A DNA stretch of 64,000 bases from Anastatus disparis (GCA_017163975.1 JAFFSR010000136.1:7189501-7253500), one strand, 5' to 3'. Counted from the first letter of the stretch, positions 21,236-33,330 are shown. Translations and numbers: made by a program. The notes: generated from the letters alone by a model not told the origin.

Positions 21236-21861
21236 AGGTAAACATTTTATTTTACACAAATAAAAAGGCTGCAATTATTTATTTTTGTTATTTATAGTTA
21301 AATTATCTTCTTGAATGGTTTCATAAAAATTATTATTCTGCATTTTAGACTAAAAGAAAACAGAATTCTATTTATTATAATATAATTTAGGGTTATGTTT
21401 ATTTATCATGCTTTAATCATAAAATTTTAATAACAATTTTTTTCAATTTTTAGAATATTTTTGAACATTAAGATATTGAAGAATACATCAATGGCAGTAA
21501 AAAATAGACAGTGAATAAAAAAAACTGCATGGGTAAGCCAAACTTATTGTGTTTATTTTGAGCAGGGGAGCCTCCCCTTTTAAAAAAAAGGGTGTAGTGT
21601 CACCCCTTTCTCCATAAAAAAAAGGGTAACTGTTAAAAAGAGTTGTTCAGCAGTAATACTATAGTCTCAGTTTTTATGAACCTTAAAAAATCTTTTTATA
21701 ATAAAAATTTGTAATATTATTACTTGAATATTTAAAGATACTATGAAAAAGTATTTCTTTTTTGTGATAAAAAAAACATTAATATTTAATTTCTTATTTA
21801 TATAAAAATTTTCTATAAACTTTAAATTTAAAAAAATGATGAGGACAATTCTTCTTCTGTT

Positions 21862-22195
21862 TCACAGGCAAAACATAAAGAGCACACCCCTTTAGTCAAG
21901 GGATTTAGAATGCGATGCTAAAGAACGGAGAGCAAAGGACCAACGGAGATAGAGATTGTAAGCCTTCGTCTCTTTCTAACCACCCTGAGAGTAGCTCTTC
22001 GGTAAGGGATCAGCCAATGGCAGCTTCTGGTTATATAGAGATGCTATAATAGTCAGACTCCGTCTACAGGTCTCCTTCAGAAGGGTAGTTTAGTCATGCG
22101 AAGGCTTTCAATGCCTTTGCTTCGTTGAAGCATTGTTCATATTTAATCAGATAGTTGTTGGGTGATCCAGTGTGGGTGGTGTATCATTAATATGA
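21862..22195 (+). other. Unexplained less AT-rich block with a 44-codon open frame
   Basis: About 330 bp near half G+C set in very AT-rich DNA. It starts just after a plausible splice acceptor and contains one open frame, ATG at about 21917 to a TAA near 22050, 44 residues, hydrophilic and Ser-rich, with no family I recognise. Short self-complementary words near 22097-22130 (AAGGCTTTCAATGCCTTTGC) could fold. It could be an exon of a noncoding RNA, a retroposed fragment or a remnant of a transposon. Confidence 0.25.
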
Positions 22196-24808
22196 CTACT
22201 TATAAATTATAAAAGTTTCAAAAATATTTATTTTTCAATAATACCAGAAAAAGTTTTTTAAGAAATGTAAAATGAAAGATGCAGCATATCCTGTTTAATT
22301 ATTATTAATTATTTTTATTTTGTTAAGATAGATTAATTTGTTTATTTTGAAATTTATTCTTGCAAACAATATTAATACAATACTTAATAGCAATACAAAA
22401 TTTTTTTTAACGTAATATATTTTAAAGATTATAATTTTTTTTAGTTTAATTAATATTGATCTTTTATTTTAAATTCACTACAGTTCAGAAAAAGTTCTCT
22501 CTTTTTTTACTCTTTTTCATTTAATCATAGGATGAAGCAAAAGATCTATTTATATTTTTTCACTACTATTTATTCTAAATACTTCAATTTATTTAATTTT
22601 TTATAACTATTGAAAACTCTCACATATTTATCTTAAAAATCAAGCAAATGTGTTTGATATTTATATAACAAAAGTTACTTTTACATGAATATAAACACCG
22701 ATATTCAAAATCTAAAATTTGTAGGCATGACATTTGCTGTCAAATATAAGGGTGGGGTTGAAAATAAAAAAGGGTAGACTGCTTTAAGCTTTACTTTCCC
22801 CTTTTTTATCTTCAAGGTTGAAAAAAAACCAATGGGTGGAGCTTCATTTCCCTTCCATTTTGCATCTCAAGAGTTTCAAAACTTAAGTTCCATCAGTCTA
22901 TCGATATCTTTTTTGAGTTAAACTTCATATTTTTGATATTTCTTTATATCTTTTTTGAGTTAAACTTCATATCTTTCTTTTGTTATGATTTAAAATTCTT
23001 TATTTTTGATATTCACAGTATTTCTATCCTTAAAATTTATTTATTTCTAGCTTTGAAGTGAGTGAAGTGAAGTTTATTCTTAATTCAAGTATTAACAACA
23101 ATGGATATCTATGAAGTAAAATTTGTTTTAATAATTGGTAAGTAGTCAATAGATTGTCAACAAAACATTATTAAATTTATTTAACCTGATATTTTTAAGA
23201 ATAAAGTAACAAAATAACATTATATATTTTATTAATTTTGTGATTCTTTTAAAAATTTCTACATTATCATTATATAATACTTTTTAGCTTTAACATTTTA
23301 CGTTTGACTAATATCTAAAATTCAATTGATTGAAATAAATGAAAAACTAATAAAATATTTTTGTAATAATATTTCCACACTTTTCTTTTATTACGTTCTA
23401 TCTATAATATTTATTTATAAATTTATGATAGAATTTACTAAAATGATTCAAATATTTTATACAAAAAAGAAAATTTTATTTTATTTTAATTCTGAATCTA
23501 TGTATAGTTAAATGTGATCCTTTTCATTTTATAATTCTATTATAGAATCCTGTGATACAATTATCAATTTAAAGTTACTCAATTTTTTTATTTTAAGTTT
23601 TTATTAAATTTAGTTCAGTATTCTTATAATAAATAATTTTTATATTAATACCAATTTGTATTAATATCTTTTAGAGAGAATTTGTGTTAAAAAATTGAAG
23701 ACTTAGAAAAGTTTTAATAAATATGTTTGAAGAATTAGATTTTTGTTTATACATTATTTTCTTACCTTTTTTTATTCCAATCATGATTTACAAAAGAACT
23801 ATAAATAAATAAGTCATATTTTGCCTCAAAAGAAAGAAATATAAAATATTGAATATATTACCTGAAATCATGCACAAGAAATGTGCTAAAAAAATTAACA
23901 GACTTATAATGTTTTATCATACATACACCTATATTTATAAACAGAATAATTCTGAAAATTTAATAATTTATTTTTATATTAAAAAATAAAGTTTTACGCA
24001 TGACCGTTTCATGAAAGTGTCTTATATTTTCACCATCACCAAAACTTACATTTTTAAGGTACTGAATTAGCTTCTTAAACTATTAATACATTTGCGAAAA
24101 ATCTGATTTTTTTTTAATTATTTCACCAAAGGAAGTTATTAGATCAAGCTATTCATTAAATAATTTACTGTGAAGTAAAATGTCTGATTGTGTGTAATAA
24201 AATTAATGAAATAATACAAATATTTTTCTATGCTTTCATACACTGATCAAAATAAAAAATCTTTGTATGCAATTATAAGAAATAAATGTTTGTAAATTGA
24301 GAAGATTTCGCTTAAGAATTTTGAAATAGAAGAATATTTCAAAGACAAATAATGTTAGGGAAACTTTAAAAAAAAGTGAACAATTCAAAAATGTAATTTT
24401 ATTGTAGCTGACAGCTTTTTTATTTCTAACCATTTTATTTCAAGACATTTGGCAAAAATGAAGAAAATGCACCTTCAACAAACTTTTTTCAATTGATAAA
24501 TGAAATTCTTATATAAAACTAACAACGGAGATTCATAATTTTGAAGTTACAAATTGAACTAAAACTCTGGGAAATGATTTTGTTATAAAATAGAGGGAAA
24601 TCGTGTTTCTGTATTTTATCCTTGCGTTTTATAAACTCGTTTATATCTAATAATATTAATATTTTTAACTTCGATGTTATTTTGTATGCAGAATAGTATT
24701 ATCTTCTATGACATTTCTGTCGCACGAAAAATTCGTTCAGAGTACGAAATTGAGTTGAGTGTTTTTTCATAAAGATTCTACAGTCCACTGGGACAAACGC
24801 TAAAATCG
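22196..24808. other. AT-rich spacer
   Basis: Very AT-rich. The only structure noted is a short direct duplication of about 27 bp, containing TTTTTTGAGTTAAACTTCAT, near 22905-22935 and again near 22947-22972. G-rich/C-rich short words flank 22735-22860 (GGGTGGGG; TTTCCCCTTTT). No gene or RNA recognised. Confidence 0.5.
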
Positions 24809-25046
24809 TCGGGTTAGTGCAGTATGCGGCTATCTTATCAAACCAAGCAAAAAGCTTGCATCTCAACATTTTAGGCAAAAAGCTGCTATCTCAGTATTTA
24901 AGGAAAAAATCCGCTATGTCTTATGTTTTTAACTAAGATGGCGGGTTTTTGCCTTGAATACTGAAATAGCAGCTTTTTGCTTAAAATACTAAGATAGAAG
25001 CTTTTTGCTTGGTTTTGTGAGATAACCGCTTACTGCTCTAACCCGA
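24809..25046. mobile_element. Foldback MITE with internal reiterations
   Basis: The ends are inverted copies: TCGGGTTAGTGCAGTATGCG on the left pairs with the complement of CGCTTACTGCTCTAACCCGA on the right. Inside, a unit based on GCAAAAAGCTGCTATCTCAG is repeated in both directions, so the whole 238 bp folds back with several internal registers. No coding. It lies just left of the DIRS-like fragment. Confidence 0.65.
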
Positions 25047-25239
25047 TGAAATAAGGTTTCATTTTTTACTATAAAAATCATTTTCTGAATTTCAAAAAGA
25101 TTCGTGATCTGGAAATTGTATACTCCGTTCATTAAAATTATTTATATTATTTATAAGAAGTAAATAATACTATTTTGATATAAAATTACAGTGTATCATT
25201 AATGGTTTACGTCAAAATGTAGTCCTATTATAACTTTGT

Positions 25240-25827
25240 TCTAAACGCGATTCAGGGTTATAGAATACCGCTGAAAAGTAAAGTTTTTCAATTTAAATTT
25301 TTTGAGACGTGTAAATTAATAGATATGGAATTTAAATATTTAAAATCATATATTTCTAAATTACAAGTAATGGGTTCCATCGAGGTAACGGAAAATACTA
25401 AAGATCAGTTTATGTCCCCGTACTTTCTTATACCGAAATCAGACGGTGGTTATAGATTTGTTTTAAATTTAAAACGGTTCAATGACTTTGTACCTTCTGA
25501 ACATTTTTAACTAGAGGATATACGGACAGCTATTAATATCTTAGAAAAAACGATTTTATGTGCAGTATTGATCTTGAAGACGCGTATTTTATGATACCTA
25601 TCGATTGCAGAGATAGAAAATATTTACGTTTTATTTTTCAAGATAAATTATTTCAATTTACTTGTTTACCTTTTGGTATAAATATAGGTCCGTACGTATA
25701 CCATAAAATTATGAAACCAGTAATAGTTTTCTTAAGATCATCAGGTATTCGAATTATAAATTATTTAGATGATTTCCTCATTTTTGGGCGAACATTTTTG
25801 CTACACCTCGAAAAGTCTATTACAAAA
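25240..25827 (+). pseudogene. DIRS-like retrotransposon reverse transcriptase fragment, broken
   Basis: The translation matches the RT of DIRS-type (tyrosine recombinase) retroelements: an FVLNLKRFNDF segment near 25455-25490, the SIDLEDAYFMIP active-site segment near 25565-25600, CLPFG near 25660-25675, and the catalytic YLDDFLIFG near 25764-25790. An in-frame TAA at 25508-25510 and a frame change near 25548 disrupt it. Integrase/recombinase, RNase H and terminal repeats are missing. At about 25828 it abuts the non-LTR element. Dead fragment; class call is from RT motifs only. Confidence 0.75.
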
Positions 25828-26135
25828 AAAGAACTAGAAATCCGGTGCCCTGGTGGGACTCCGATTGCAACAAAATGAAAAGAATTCGTCGAGCTTCCTT
25901 TAAAAAATGGGAATGCACTTTAAGCCTTGCAGACCTTATAGATTACAAAAGAAATTGTGCTTTGGCTATCAAACTATTTAAAAATAAAAAAAAATTATAT
26001 TTTATCAAATTCGCTGAATCGATTAACTATAGAATAGATACTAAATATACGTGGAATGTCTGTAAGGTTTTAAAAAACAGATTTACGAAAATAAAATACA
26101 ATAAATTGTCAGATAATGAAACATTCAAAGAATAG
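25828..26135 (+). pseudogene. 5' piece of a non-LTR retrotransposon (end of endonuclease and linker)
   Basis: Starts at the PWWDSDC motif that closes the apurinic-type endonuclease of I/R1/Jockey-group elements, then the basic Lys/Arg-rich linker with ALAIKLFKNKKKLYF and a WNVCKVLKNRF segment that normally precedes the RT. It ends at a stop at 26133-26135, where an insertion of about 0.78 kb interrupts the element. The RT continues at 26920 in a different frame. The rest of the endonuclease and ORF1 are missing to the left. Confidence 0.75.
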
Positions 26136-26917
<782 letters not shown>

Positions 26918-26919
26918 GT

Positions 26920-29046
26920 ATGAGGAAAAAGTCCATTCAATGCTTAAATAAAATTGCACCCCCTTGGGTAAACTACGACAGCAATTACCTACCGGCTTGT
27001 GGAAAAAACGAATTTCTAGACAAGCATTTTTCTTTTACGAAGCTTATTTTAAGTTTAAATTCCGGTAAAAAGAACTCATCCCCGGGGTTAGATGGAATCG
27101 ACTACGAATGCCTTCAAAAATTACCTGTTAAGTATAAATTGTTGCTCCTCGATATTTTAAACGAAATGTACGAAAAGAGCGATTTTCCTAGCACATGGAA
27201 GGAAGCTGTGATTCATTTTGTCGACAAGCTGGAAGGTAACGGGGTAAGACCAATTTCACTGACTTCTTGTCTATGCAAGACCTTCGAAAGAATGTTAAAA
27301 TTAAGACTCGAATATTGGCTAGAAACAAGCAACATCATACCAAGACATCAGTCTGGTTTTCGAAGGGGAAGGTCTTGCATGGATAACTTGACGGGATTAA
27401 CATACTACGTAGATGAAGCGTTAAGGAAAAAAATTGACGTGATCGCAGCGTTCCTGGATGTTACAGGAGCCTTCAATAATATTTTAAGCGATTTATTATT
27501 AAAAAAACTGGCTAGTATTAATTGCTCAGAGCAAGTAATCAAATTTATTAAATTCTTGACTTACGAGAGATTTCTACACACAAATATCGAAAAATATGAA
27601 AAAATTAAGGTTTGCAAAGGAGTCCCACAAGGTGGCGTTTTAAGCCCAATTCCCTATCTAATTTATGTACTCGGTATAGATGAAAATGTATCAAAGAGCG
27701 TAATGTTCTCGCAATTCGCAGATGACACCGCTATTTACTCTAATGTTACTCCGACTGCCGAATGTATTAGAGTAATTGAACAATCTATAGCAATAATTCA
27801 AGGTAACTTAGCTAAAATAGGGCTGGAATTATCTCCGCAAAAAATGGCATTGATTCACTTTAATAAAAATGATATTAAACCAAGATCGATGAAAATTCAA
27901 ATAGAGAACCATGTAATAGCATCTAAGGAAAGTACTCGGTTTCTGGACATTATATTTGATTTTAAATTTCAGTTTAACGACCATATCGATAAGTTGCAAA
28001 CAAAGTGTAATAAGGCCGTGAAAATAATCAAGTTTCTTTGCGTTACTTGGTGGGGATCAGACCCACAGACTCTAATTACTCTGTACAAAAGTTTCGTGCG
28101 TTCTGTATTGGATTATGGCAGCTTTTTGTACTTTCCTACAACTAAAAAATATTATAATAAAATAGAAAAAATACAGTAGGCAGCGATAAGAACTGCACTA
28201 GGATATAGAAGAAGCACACCCACCAACATTTTGTTAGCCGAATCTAAATTGCCACCAATAAGAGAGCGAGCGAAATTTTTAGGCGAAAAATATGTTCTTA
28301 AAATCCTAGCAAATAAAAGCAGCTTCATGTATAATCAATTTCAGTATCACTTACAGTACTCAGTAAACAAAAAAAATAATAGAATTCTTAACCAGTGCAT
28401 AAATAATATTTCCACTGTTATCGACTCGGTCCTTATCTACGACAATTGTGTGTCTTACACTTATCCCTATCAAACTAATTTAACGGTCATTCCTTTTAAT
28501 GCAAGTTTTGGGGCAATGATGGCCAATCAAAATAACCTTAATTTATTACTAAAAGCACTCTTAGAAGAGCAAAAAGCCTTAGATATATACACCGACGGCA
28601 GCAAAATCCAAGGAAAACCATTCGTAGGTTCAGCATGTGTAGTTCCTACACTAAAAATTGAAAAATGCATAAGCAGTAATGGCAACGCCTTGGTGTACAC
28701 TGCTGAAACTATCGCGCTCAATTACGTTATGGACATTGCGATAAAATACAGGGAATGCAACATTATTATCTTCACAGACTCGCTGAGTGCGCTGGAAGCC
28801 CTTAGTAGTGAAAAAAATAACAGTTATACCAACATGTACATTCTGCAAATTAAAAGGAAATATAAAACCTTCATCGAACAAAATCCGACCAGCAAATTAA
28901 AAGTTTATTGGGTTCCAGCGCATTCGGGGATCGAGGGTAACGAATTAGCCGACCTAATAGCCAAAAAGGGTACAACTAAAAAATATGCAAATCACCAGCT
29001 AATACCATACACGGATCTGTTTGAACTTCTAAAAAAACAACAGTAG
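26920..29046 (+). pseudogene. I/R1-type non-LTR retrotransposon ORF2: reverse transcriptase and RNase H, two stops
   Basis: Reads in one frame from 26920 to 29046 apart from a TAG at 28177-28179 and the closing TAG at 29044. RT motifs in order: SSPGLDGIDYE near 27075-27110, RPISLTSCLCKTFERML near 27247-27297, HQSGFRRGRS near 27346-27377, VPQGGVLSPI near 27622-27650, and the catalytic FADDTAIYS near 27715-27741. After the internal stop comes an RNase H domain with IYTDGS (about 28585), a Glu in YTAETIALN (28696-28722), TDSLSALEAL (28773-28803) and VPAHSGIEGNELAD (28912-28953), so the four acidic residues and the His are present. RNase H argues for the I/LOA/R1 side of the tree over typical Jockey. 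Not functional in this copy, but decay is light. Confidence 0.88.
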
Positions 29047-29052
29047 ACAGTA

Positions 29053-29308
29053 CTGCCGTGTTAAGTAAAAACTTACATAAGTGTAAAATAAATAAAAGTG
29101 ATAAAGTGAAATAATATCAATTTTGTTCGATCCAATTTTTAATTTTTCAATACTTAAGTAATCTTTATTTCTTCATTTTTTAGCGAAAAATTTGAAACAA
29201 CTTTTTTTTTATTCATTTAATAGGCTATTTTTTTATCGGATCTATTGATAGAAAAAATTTATTTTTCATCGAAATGTCACTTATGTAAGTTTTTACTTAA
29301 CACAGCAG
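29053..29308. mobile_element. MITE inserted in the retrotransposon
   Basis: 256 bp with inverted ends of about 30 bp sharing GTGTTAAGTAAAAACTTACA (outer bases CTGCCG left, CTGCTG right complement). AGTA flanks both ends (29049-29052 and 29309-29312) as a likely 4-bp target duplication. It separates the RNase H part of the retrotransposon from its C-terminal zinc knuckle and so is younger than that element. No coding. Confidence 0.75.
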
Positions 29309-29334
29309 AGTACCAATAATTATATAAAAAACAA

Positions 29335-29634
29335 GGACTAAAAAAAGGAGTAGAGTTCTTTAAAATTTATAACTCGAATAAAAACAAACCCTGGTTTTAC
29401 AAAACAAATTTAACAAAGAAAAAAATCGTCACGATCAACCGATGTCGTGCAAATCACTATAATTTAGCGGCCTCGCTTTACCGAATCCATATTGTTTCAG
29501 ATCCCAAATGTAAATGCGACTATGAACATGAAGACCTAAATCATGTATTATTTAATTGCCCCATATATGATTCGCAAAGGCAAAATTTAGCCAAAAAATT
29601 AAGGTATTTCTATCGCGCAAACAGTTTATGTTAG
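29335..29634 (+). pseudogene. C-terminal zinc-knuckle piece of the same non-LTR retrotransposon
   Basis: Open for about 100 residues to a TAG at 29632-29634. It contains TINRCRANHYNLAASLYRI and then CKCDYEHEDLNHVLFNC (Cys-x-Cys, His, Cys), the zinc motif that closes ORF2 of RNase H-bearing non-LTR elements. It continues the reading interrupted by the MITE at 29053-29308. Confidence 0.8.
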
Positions 29635-30729
29635 TTTTGTTTCAAATTTGGCCCAAGGTTTTATAATATCTTTATCTATCTTCTGTGAAAATTTCAGTCA
29701 TTTCTTGTGTGTGGTTTGATTTTTATTGCACTTTAAAGTTTCGGTTTTTAACATGGGAGAAATAGGGCACCATTCGTTATGCGATCTTTTTGAAGTTGTT
29801 TATGACGACCATTTTATAACCGTATGTTAGAATTATTTAATTTTTCATTTATTGAAAGAAGATTATCTGACGAAAATTTTGATACTTCAAAATTTTTGTT
29901 GTTGTGTTTAGTTCGTGAGAAAAGTGCGTGGGAAGATACGTATTTTTTGCGAATGGTTTCGATTCGCCTTGTGTCGACAACGTTGCAACTCGCGCGCTCT
30001 TTTTTTTTTTCTTTATCTGTCAGTTTTTGTAGTCATTTTCCACAGCATTTGAAAATAAATTACTGACAACCAATAAGTGCTGCATAAAATTTAAAAATCT
30101 TATAGTCAATTTATAAAATATTGAAAAAAACTAATAAAAAGTTAGTAAAATTAAAAATAAATTAATAAATTTCAATAATTATTTTATATCAAAAAACACA
30201 TTTAAATATTTTATTTTATATTTATTAGTTGTAGAATAATATTTTAAAATCTTTTAACAATTTTACTACATAAAAAAGCGGCAAAACTAATAATTCATAA
30301 ATTCATGAATTAAAGAAATAAATTTATAACCATTAATTCCAATCATAACCAAAAATTCAAAACAATATGACATTTAAATGTTTATTATCGAGTGCTACAC
30401 TGTTGCCACGTTTTTATTTGTACAAATCTTCAACTTCTATCTCACTCGCACAAATATAGCGCTCTCTCTCATCTCGATAGAAATACCTTAAGAATGTATA
30501 AACACTATCCGCCGTACACAATAAAATCTTTTTTAGCTGTTCTTGATGTTAGAGTAACCCATGCGATTTGCGATTTCTTTGAAAGGTGCGAATTAAAAAT
30601 ATGAATTGTAACCATTACACTATTTATACCATTATATTATTGTATTTTGATTTGTATTAATAAAACTGTATAGCTAAATAAGTTTCATATGAAACTTAAT
30701 AAAGCTAAATAAATGAAAAAAAAAAAAAA
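29635..30729 (+). other. Probable retrotransposon 3' region ending in poly(A), with other debris
   Basis: No conserved coding. The stretch ends in AATAAAGCTAAATAAATG followed by a 14-nt A run (about 30716-30729), a plausible 3' end for the retrotransposon, though 1.1 kb is long for such a UTR and other insertions may be included. A small open frame (ATG 29753, 25 codons, with a GTATGT donor near its end) and an overlapping one (29824-30066) are recorded but unsupported by any family. Confidence 0.35.
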
Positions 30730-30767
30730 TTGATTCCAAAATTCCATCTGAACAGATGGGCAGACAG

Positions 30768-31230
30768 AATAAATCGAGTAACTCAGAAAGTTCGAGTGAA
30801 TAACTCGGAGAATCGAGAATTTGCACATCCCTGGGACAAACACAACCTAAAGCAAAATAATAAAAACATGATAAAAAAATAATTTTCTCGTGTTAATGAG
30901 AATTAATTATCAAGCAGCTTGGGCTATTCGAGTAACTCAAGTTATTCATATATTCTCGAGTACTTGAGTGATTCATTTTTTCTAACACTCGAGTAATTCA
31001 TATTTTTTCGAGTACTCGAGTAACTCAATTAATTTATTTGTTTCTAGTACTTGACAATTTCGAGTATTTGTAACAGAAACTCGTGTATTCCTCAATTTCG
31101 AGTGCTCGATTAATAGATTTCGAATCAAGTCGAATTTTTTCTTTGAGTTTGAGCTGAGTGATCGAAACCGTCGAACACTTGAAAAAATATGAACTTGAGT
31201 CACTCAAATAACCCGAATTACTAGAATTTT
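30768..31230. repeat. Degenerate TCGAGTAACTC repeat array, with one hAT-like terminus
   Basis: Words such as CGAGTAACTC, CTCGAGTAC and TCGAGTAATTC recur more than a dozen times on both strands. At 30820-30833 the sequence TTGCACATCCCTG is the complement of CAGGGATGTGCAA, the terminal inverted repeat typical of many hAT transposons. The rest of that element and its other end are not identifiable. Likely the subterminal repeats of a decayed hAT-type element. Confidence 0.5.
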
Positions 31231-31329
31231 TTCACTAATGGAAAAAAATCAATTTTTTTAAAAAACTATTTTAAAAAGTAGACAGTTGCTTTAACAGTCA
31301 ATCGATCGATTACCAATTAGGAAATCAGC

Positions 31330-31640
31330 TGTTTGTTTATATAAATAATTGCACATGAATTATGTTCGATTTTATGATTTTATAAGCAAGATTCGGCTGC
31401 CCTTTGAAGGCCCCCTTTTGTTGCCACGCCAAAGTGTTGCCACTGAGACGACAATTTGGCAAGAGTTTCGGTGTCGCTGTGGGTGATTCAGATCTAACCT
31501 CGGGCCTTCTGCGCGCCGAAGTGAACAGGTTGCTTGGAAAAATATCATGTGATACTCGTGGCATAAGTGGCCTATGGCACGACGTGAATTATCTCCCTCG
31601 CTTCGTGTGGGCGCTAATACATATCGTGCCATAATAAGCC
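31330..31640. other. Unclassified less AT-rich block
   Basis: About 300 bp with clearly higher G+C than its flanks. Open frames of 75-86 codons exist on both strands, which is expected from composition and resembles no family I know. The right end carries the inverted words GTGCCATA and TATGGCAC around 31627-31651. Probably a transposon fragment. Confidence 0.3.
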
Positions 31641-31959
31641 ATTTATGGCACTAGTATCATAATATACTATTATACAAGTGATAAACTATTTTGAGATATT
31701 CTTATAATTTCAATATTTGAAAATACGGCATAACATTCGTAGAAAATCAGCGATTTCGTTTTTTTTTTTATTAATTTTGTTGGTTAGAATAAAAGTTACA
31801 GTATGTCTATAAATATTTTTTAGCATAAAAAGAGAAATTTTCTGAAATATTGTTTTTTTTTTGCTTTTTTTCACTATTATAAGCAAAGAAGGCATCAAAT
31901 TTTAGAAAATTAATTTAATGAACGATAATAATATCTCAATTTACTGCCAAATAAATTTT

Positions 31960-32415
31960 TTTGTCAATGTGACTTATGCCACTCTCATTCTAACCTACAC
32001 AATGCGTCTGAATACACCAAGAAATCTTGTAATTAAAAATTAAGATACTTCCCATAGATATAGAAAGCTGAAATTTTCAGAATGTGTATCTTGGATGACA
32101 ATACATGATTCTGTAATTTGTTTTTAATTAAACGCTTTTATTTAACTTTATTTCGTCTAAATAAATCTCCGTAAATACATATCCGGACGTAAAATTTTCC
32201 GCTCTTTTCATTTCTGAGGTGAAAATTATGGGTTCCCATTTAAAGAAATTAACTTGACCTTGAAATGACATTCAAGGTTATGGTCAAGGTCATGGTCATT
32301 ATCACAGTCGAATAGCCAAGAAAATATCCTCTATCTTTTGTTTTAAGCTTTTTCTCCTAAAATACAATCCTGCAGAATTATTTCGCCGTTCTGGTACTTT
32401 TGGCCCACCCTGTAT
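31960..32415. mobile_element. Remnant with mariner/Tc-like right end and TCAAGGTCA words
   Basis: The right end, complement TACAGGGTGGGCCAAAAGT (about 32392-32411), is of the type seen at ends of many insect DNA transposons. Around 32255-32300 are TGACCTTGA, TCAAGGTTA and TCAAGGTCA, which equal nuclear-receptor monomer sites. The part at 32024-32130 is a diverged copy of 35745-35853. The left end is not found. Confidence 0.4.
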
Positions 32416-32699
32416 ATGTGTTACTGAGAAAATGTATAGCCAATACAACCTTAAGAATCTTATTCAATAAATTTAAATAAAAAATGTTCATTTCTGTTTT
32501 AAACAATATATTCATTTGTTAAGTATATTAATGATTAAGATATAAAAAAACATAAAGAAAAAAAAGGTTTAAAGATTTATTTTTTATTTATTTAAGATTT
32601 AAAGAAAAATATTATTTTATGATCATATGTTTTATTAACAAATATTTAACTACTGCAAGTACTAGCCTGCTGATTTACACCAACTTTCAGGTGGTTGTT

Positions 32700-33198
32700 T
32701 TAATCATCGTAATCAAACCCTTCACAATCCAACAGTTTTGGGTCGATCTGTCTTTTTAAGCGGACCTGAAAATTTTAAAAATCCAAATTTTATTTTATTA
32801 GCAAACGATATACAATTTAAGAGATACAATTTCTTTTTTACTATTGATAAATATGGAATTTCTTTAGAAATTTTTTAACTAAATTAACATGAAAACTAGA
32901 GATAAGAAATATCCAAAAAGTTTTTGTAATGTATTTAATATTTTATCTGGGATTTACATAACTGTAGAAAGTAAACAATGTCTTTTCTATAATGATCATT
33001 TAAAAATACATACATTTAAAAAATAATAAATAATTTATTGACGTTAATTTTACATGAATTTAGTTGTTTTAAGAACATTAAATTGTTACTAATATCATAA
33101 AAATTGATGTAAAAATTACTCACTTGTTCTAAATTTGTTGCATTTACGCAAAAAATAATAAATGCGAAAAGGAATAATTTGATCCAAAATAAATACAT
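32700..33198 (-). CDS. Small secreted peptide precursor, 46 residues, family not recognised
   Basis: Two exons, 33198-33124 and 32765-32700, joined at a GTGAGT donor and a TTTTCAG acceptor in phase 0; stop TAA at 32702-32700. Residues 1-20 form a classic signal peptide: one Lys, a hydrophobic core LFLFAFIIF, and cleavage expected after CVNA. A short propiece (TNLEQVRL) leads to Lys29-Arg30, a prohormone convertase site. The predicted mature peptide is QIDPKLLDCEGFDYDD: an N-terminal Gln that could cyclise, a single Cys39, and Tyr44 within GFDYDD, an acidic context suited to tyrosine sulfation. There is no C-terminal Gly for amidation. A TATA box (TATAAAAT, 33330-33323) lies about 130 bp upstream of the ATG and an AATAAA about 65 nt past the stop (32636-32631). 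Secretion and gene structure are well supported; hormone, venom or immune role is inference. Further exons cannot be excluded. Confidence 0.65.
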
Positions 33199-33322
33199 AA
33201 TTTTTAATCAAACGATATTCTTCAAATAATCAAAACATCTAAATTTACGAAAATTTTATTCTACTTGTATTGTACGATCTTGGACATGCATTTACTCGTT
33301 CCGTGATATCTAAATAAAATCC

Positions 33323-33330
33323 ATTTTATA
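33323..33330 (-). promoter_or_regulatory. TATA box of the secreted peptide gene
   Basis: TATAAAAT on the minus strand. A start about 30 bp downstream would fall near ATATCACGG (about 33309-33300), giving a 5' UTR of about 100 nt. Inferred from position and sequence. Confidence 0.5.

Noticed and set aside
28527..28881. Minus-strand frames within the RNase H region
   Set aside because: Antisense shadows of the retrotransposon RNase H domain.
31372..31634. Opposed frames of 76 and 86 codons
   Set aside because: Both strands are open in the same block, as expected of less AT-rich DNA, and neither resembles a known protein.
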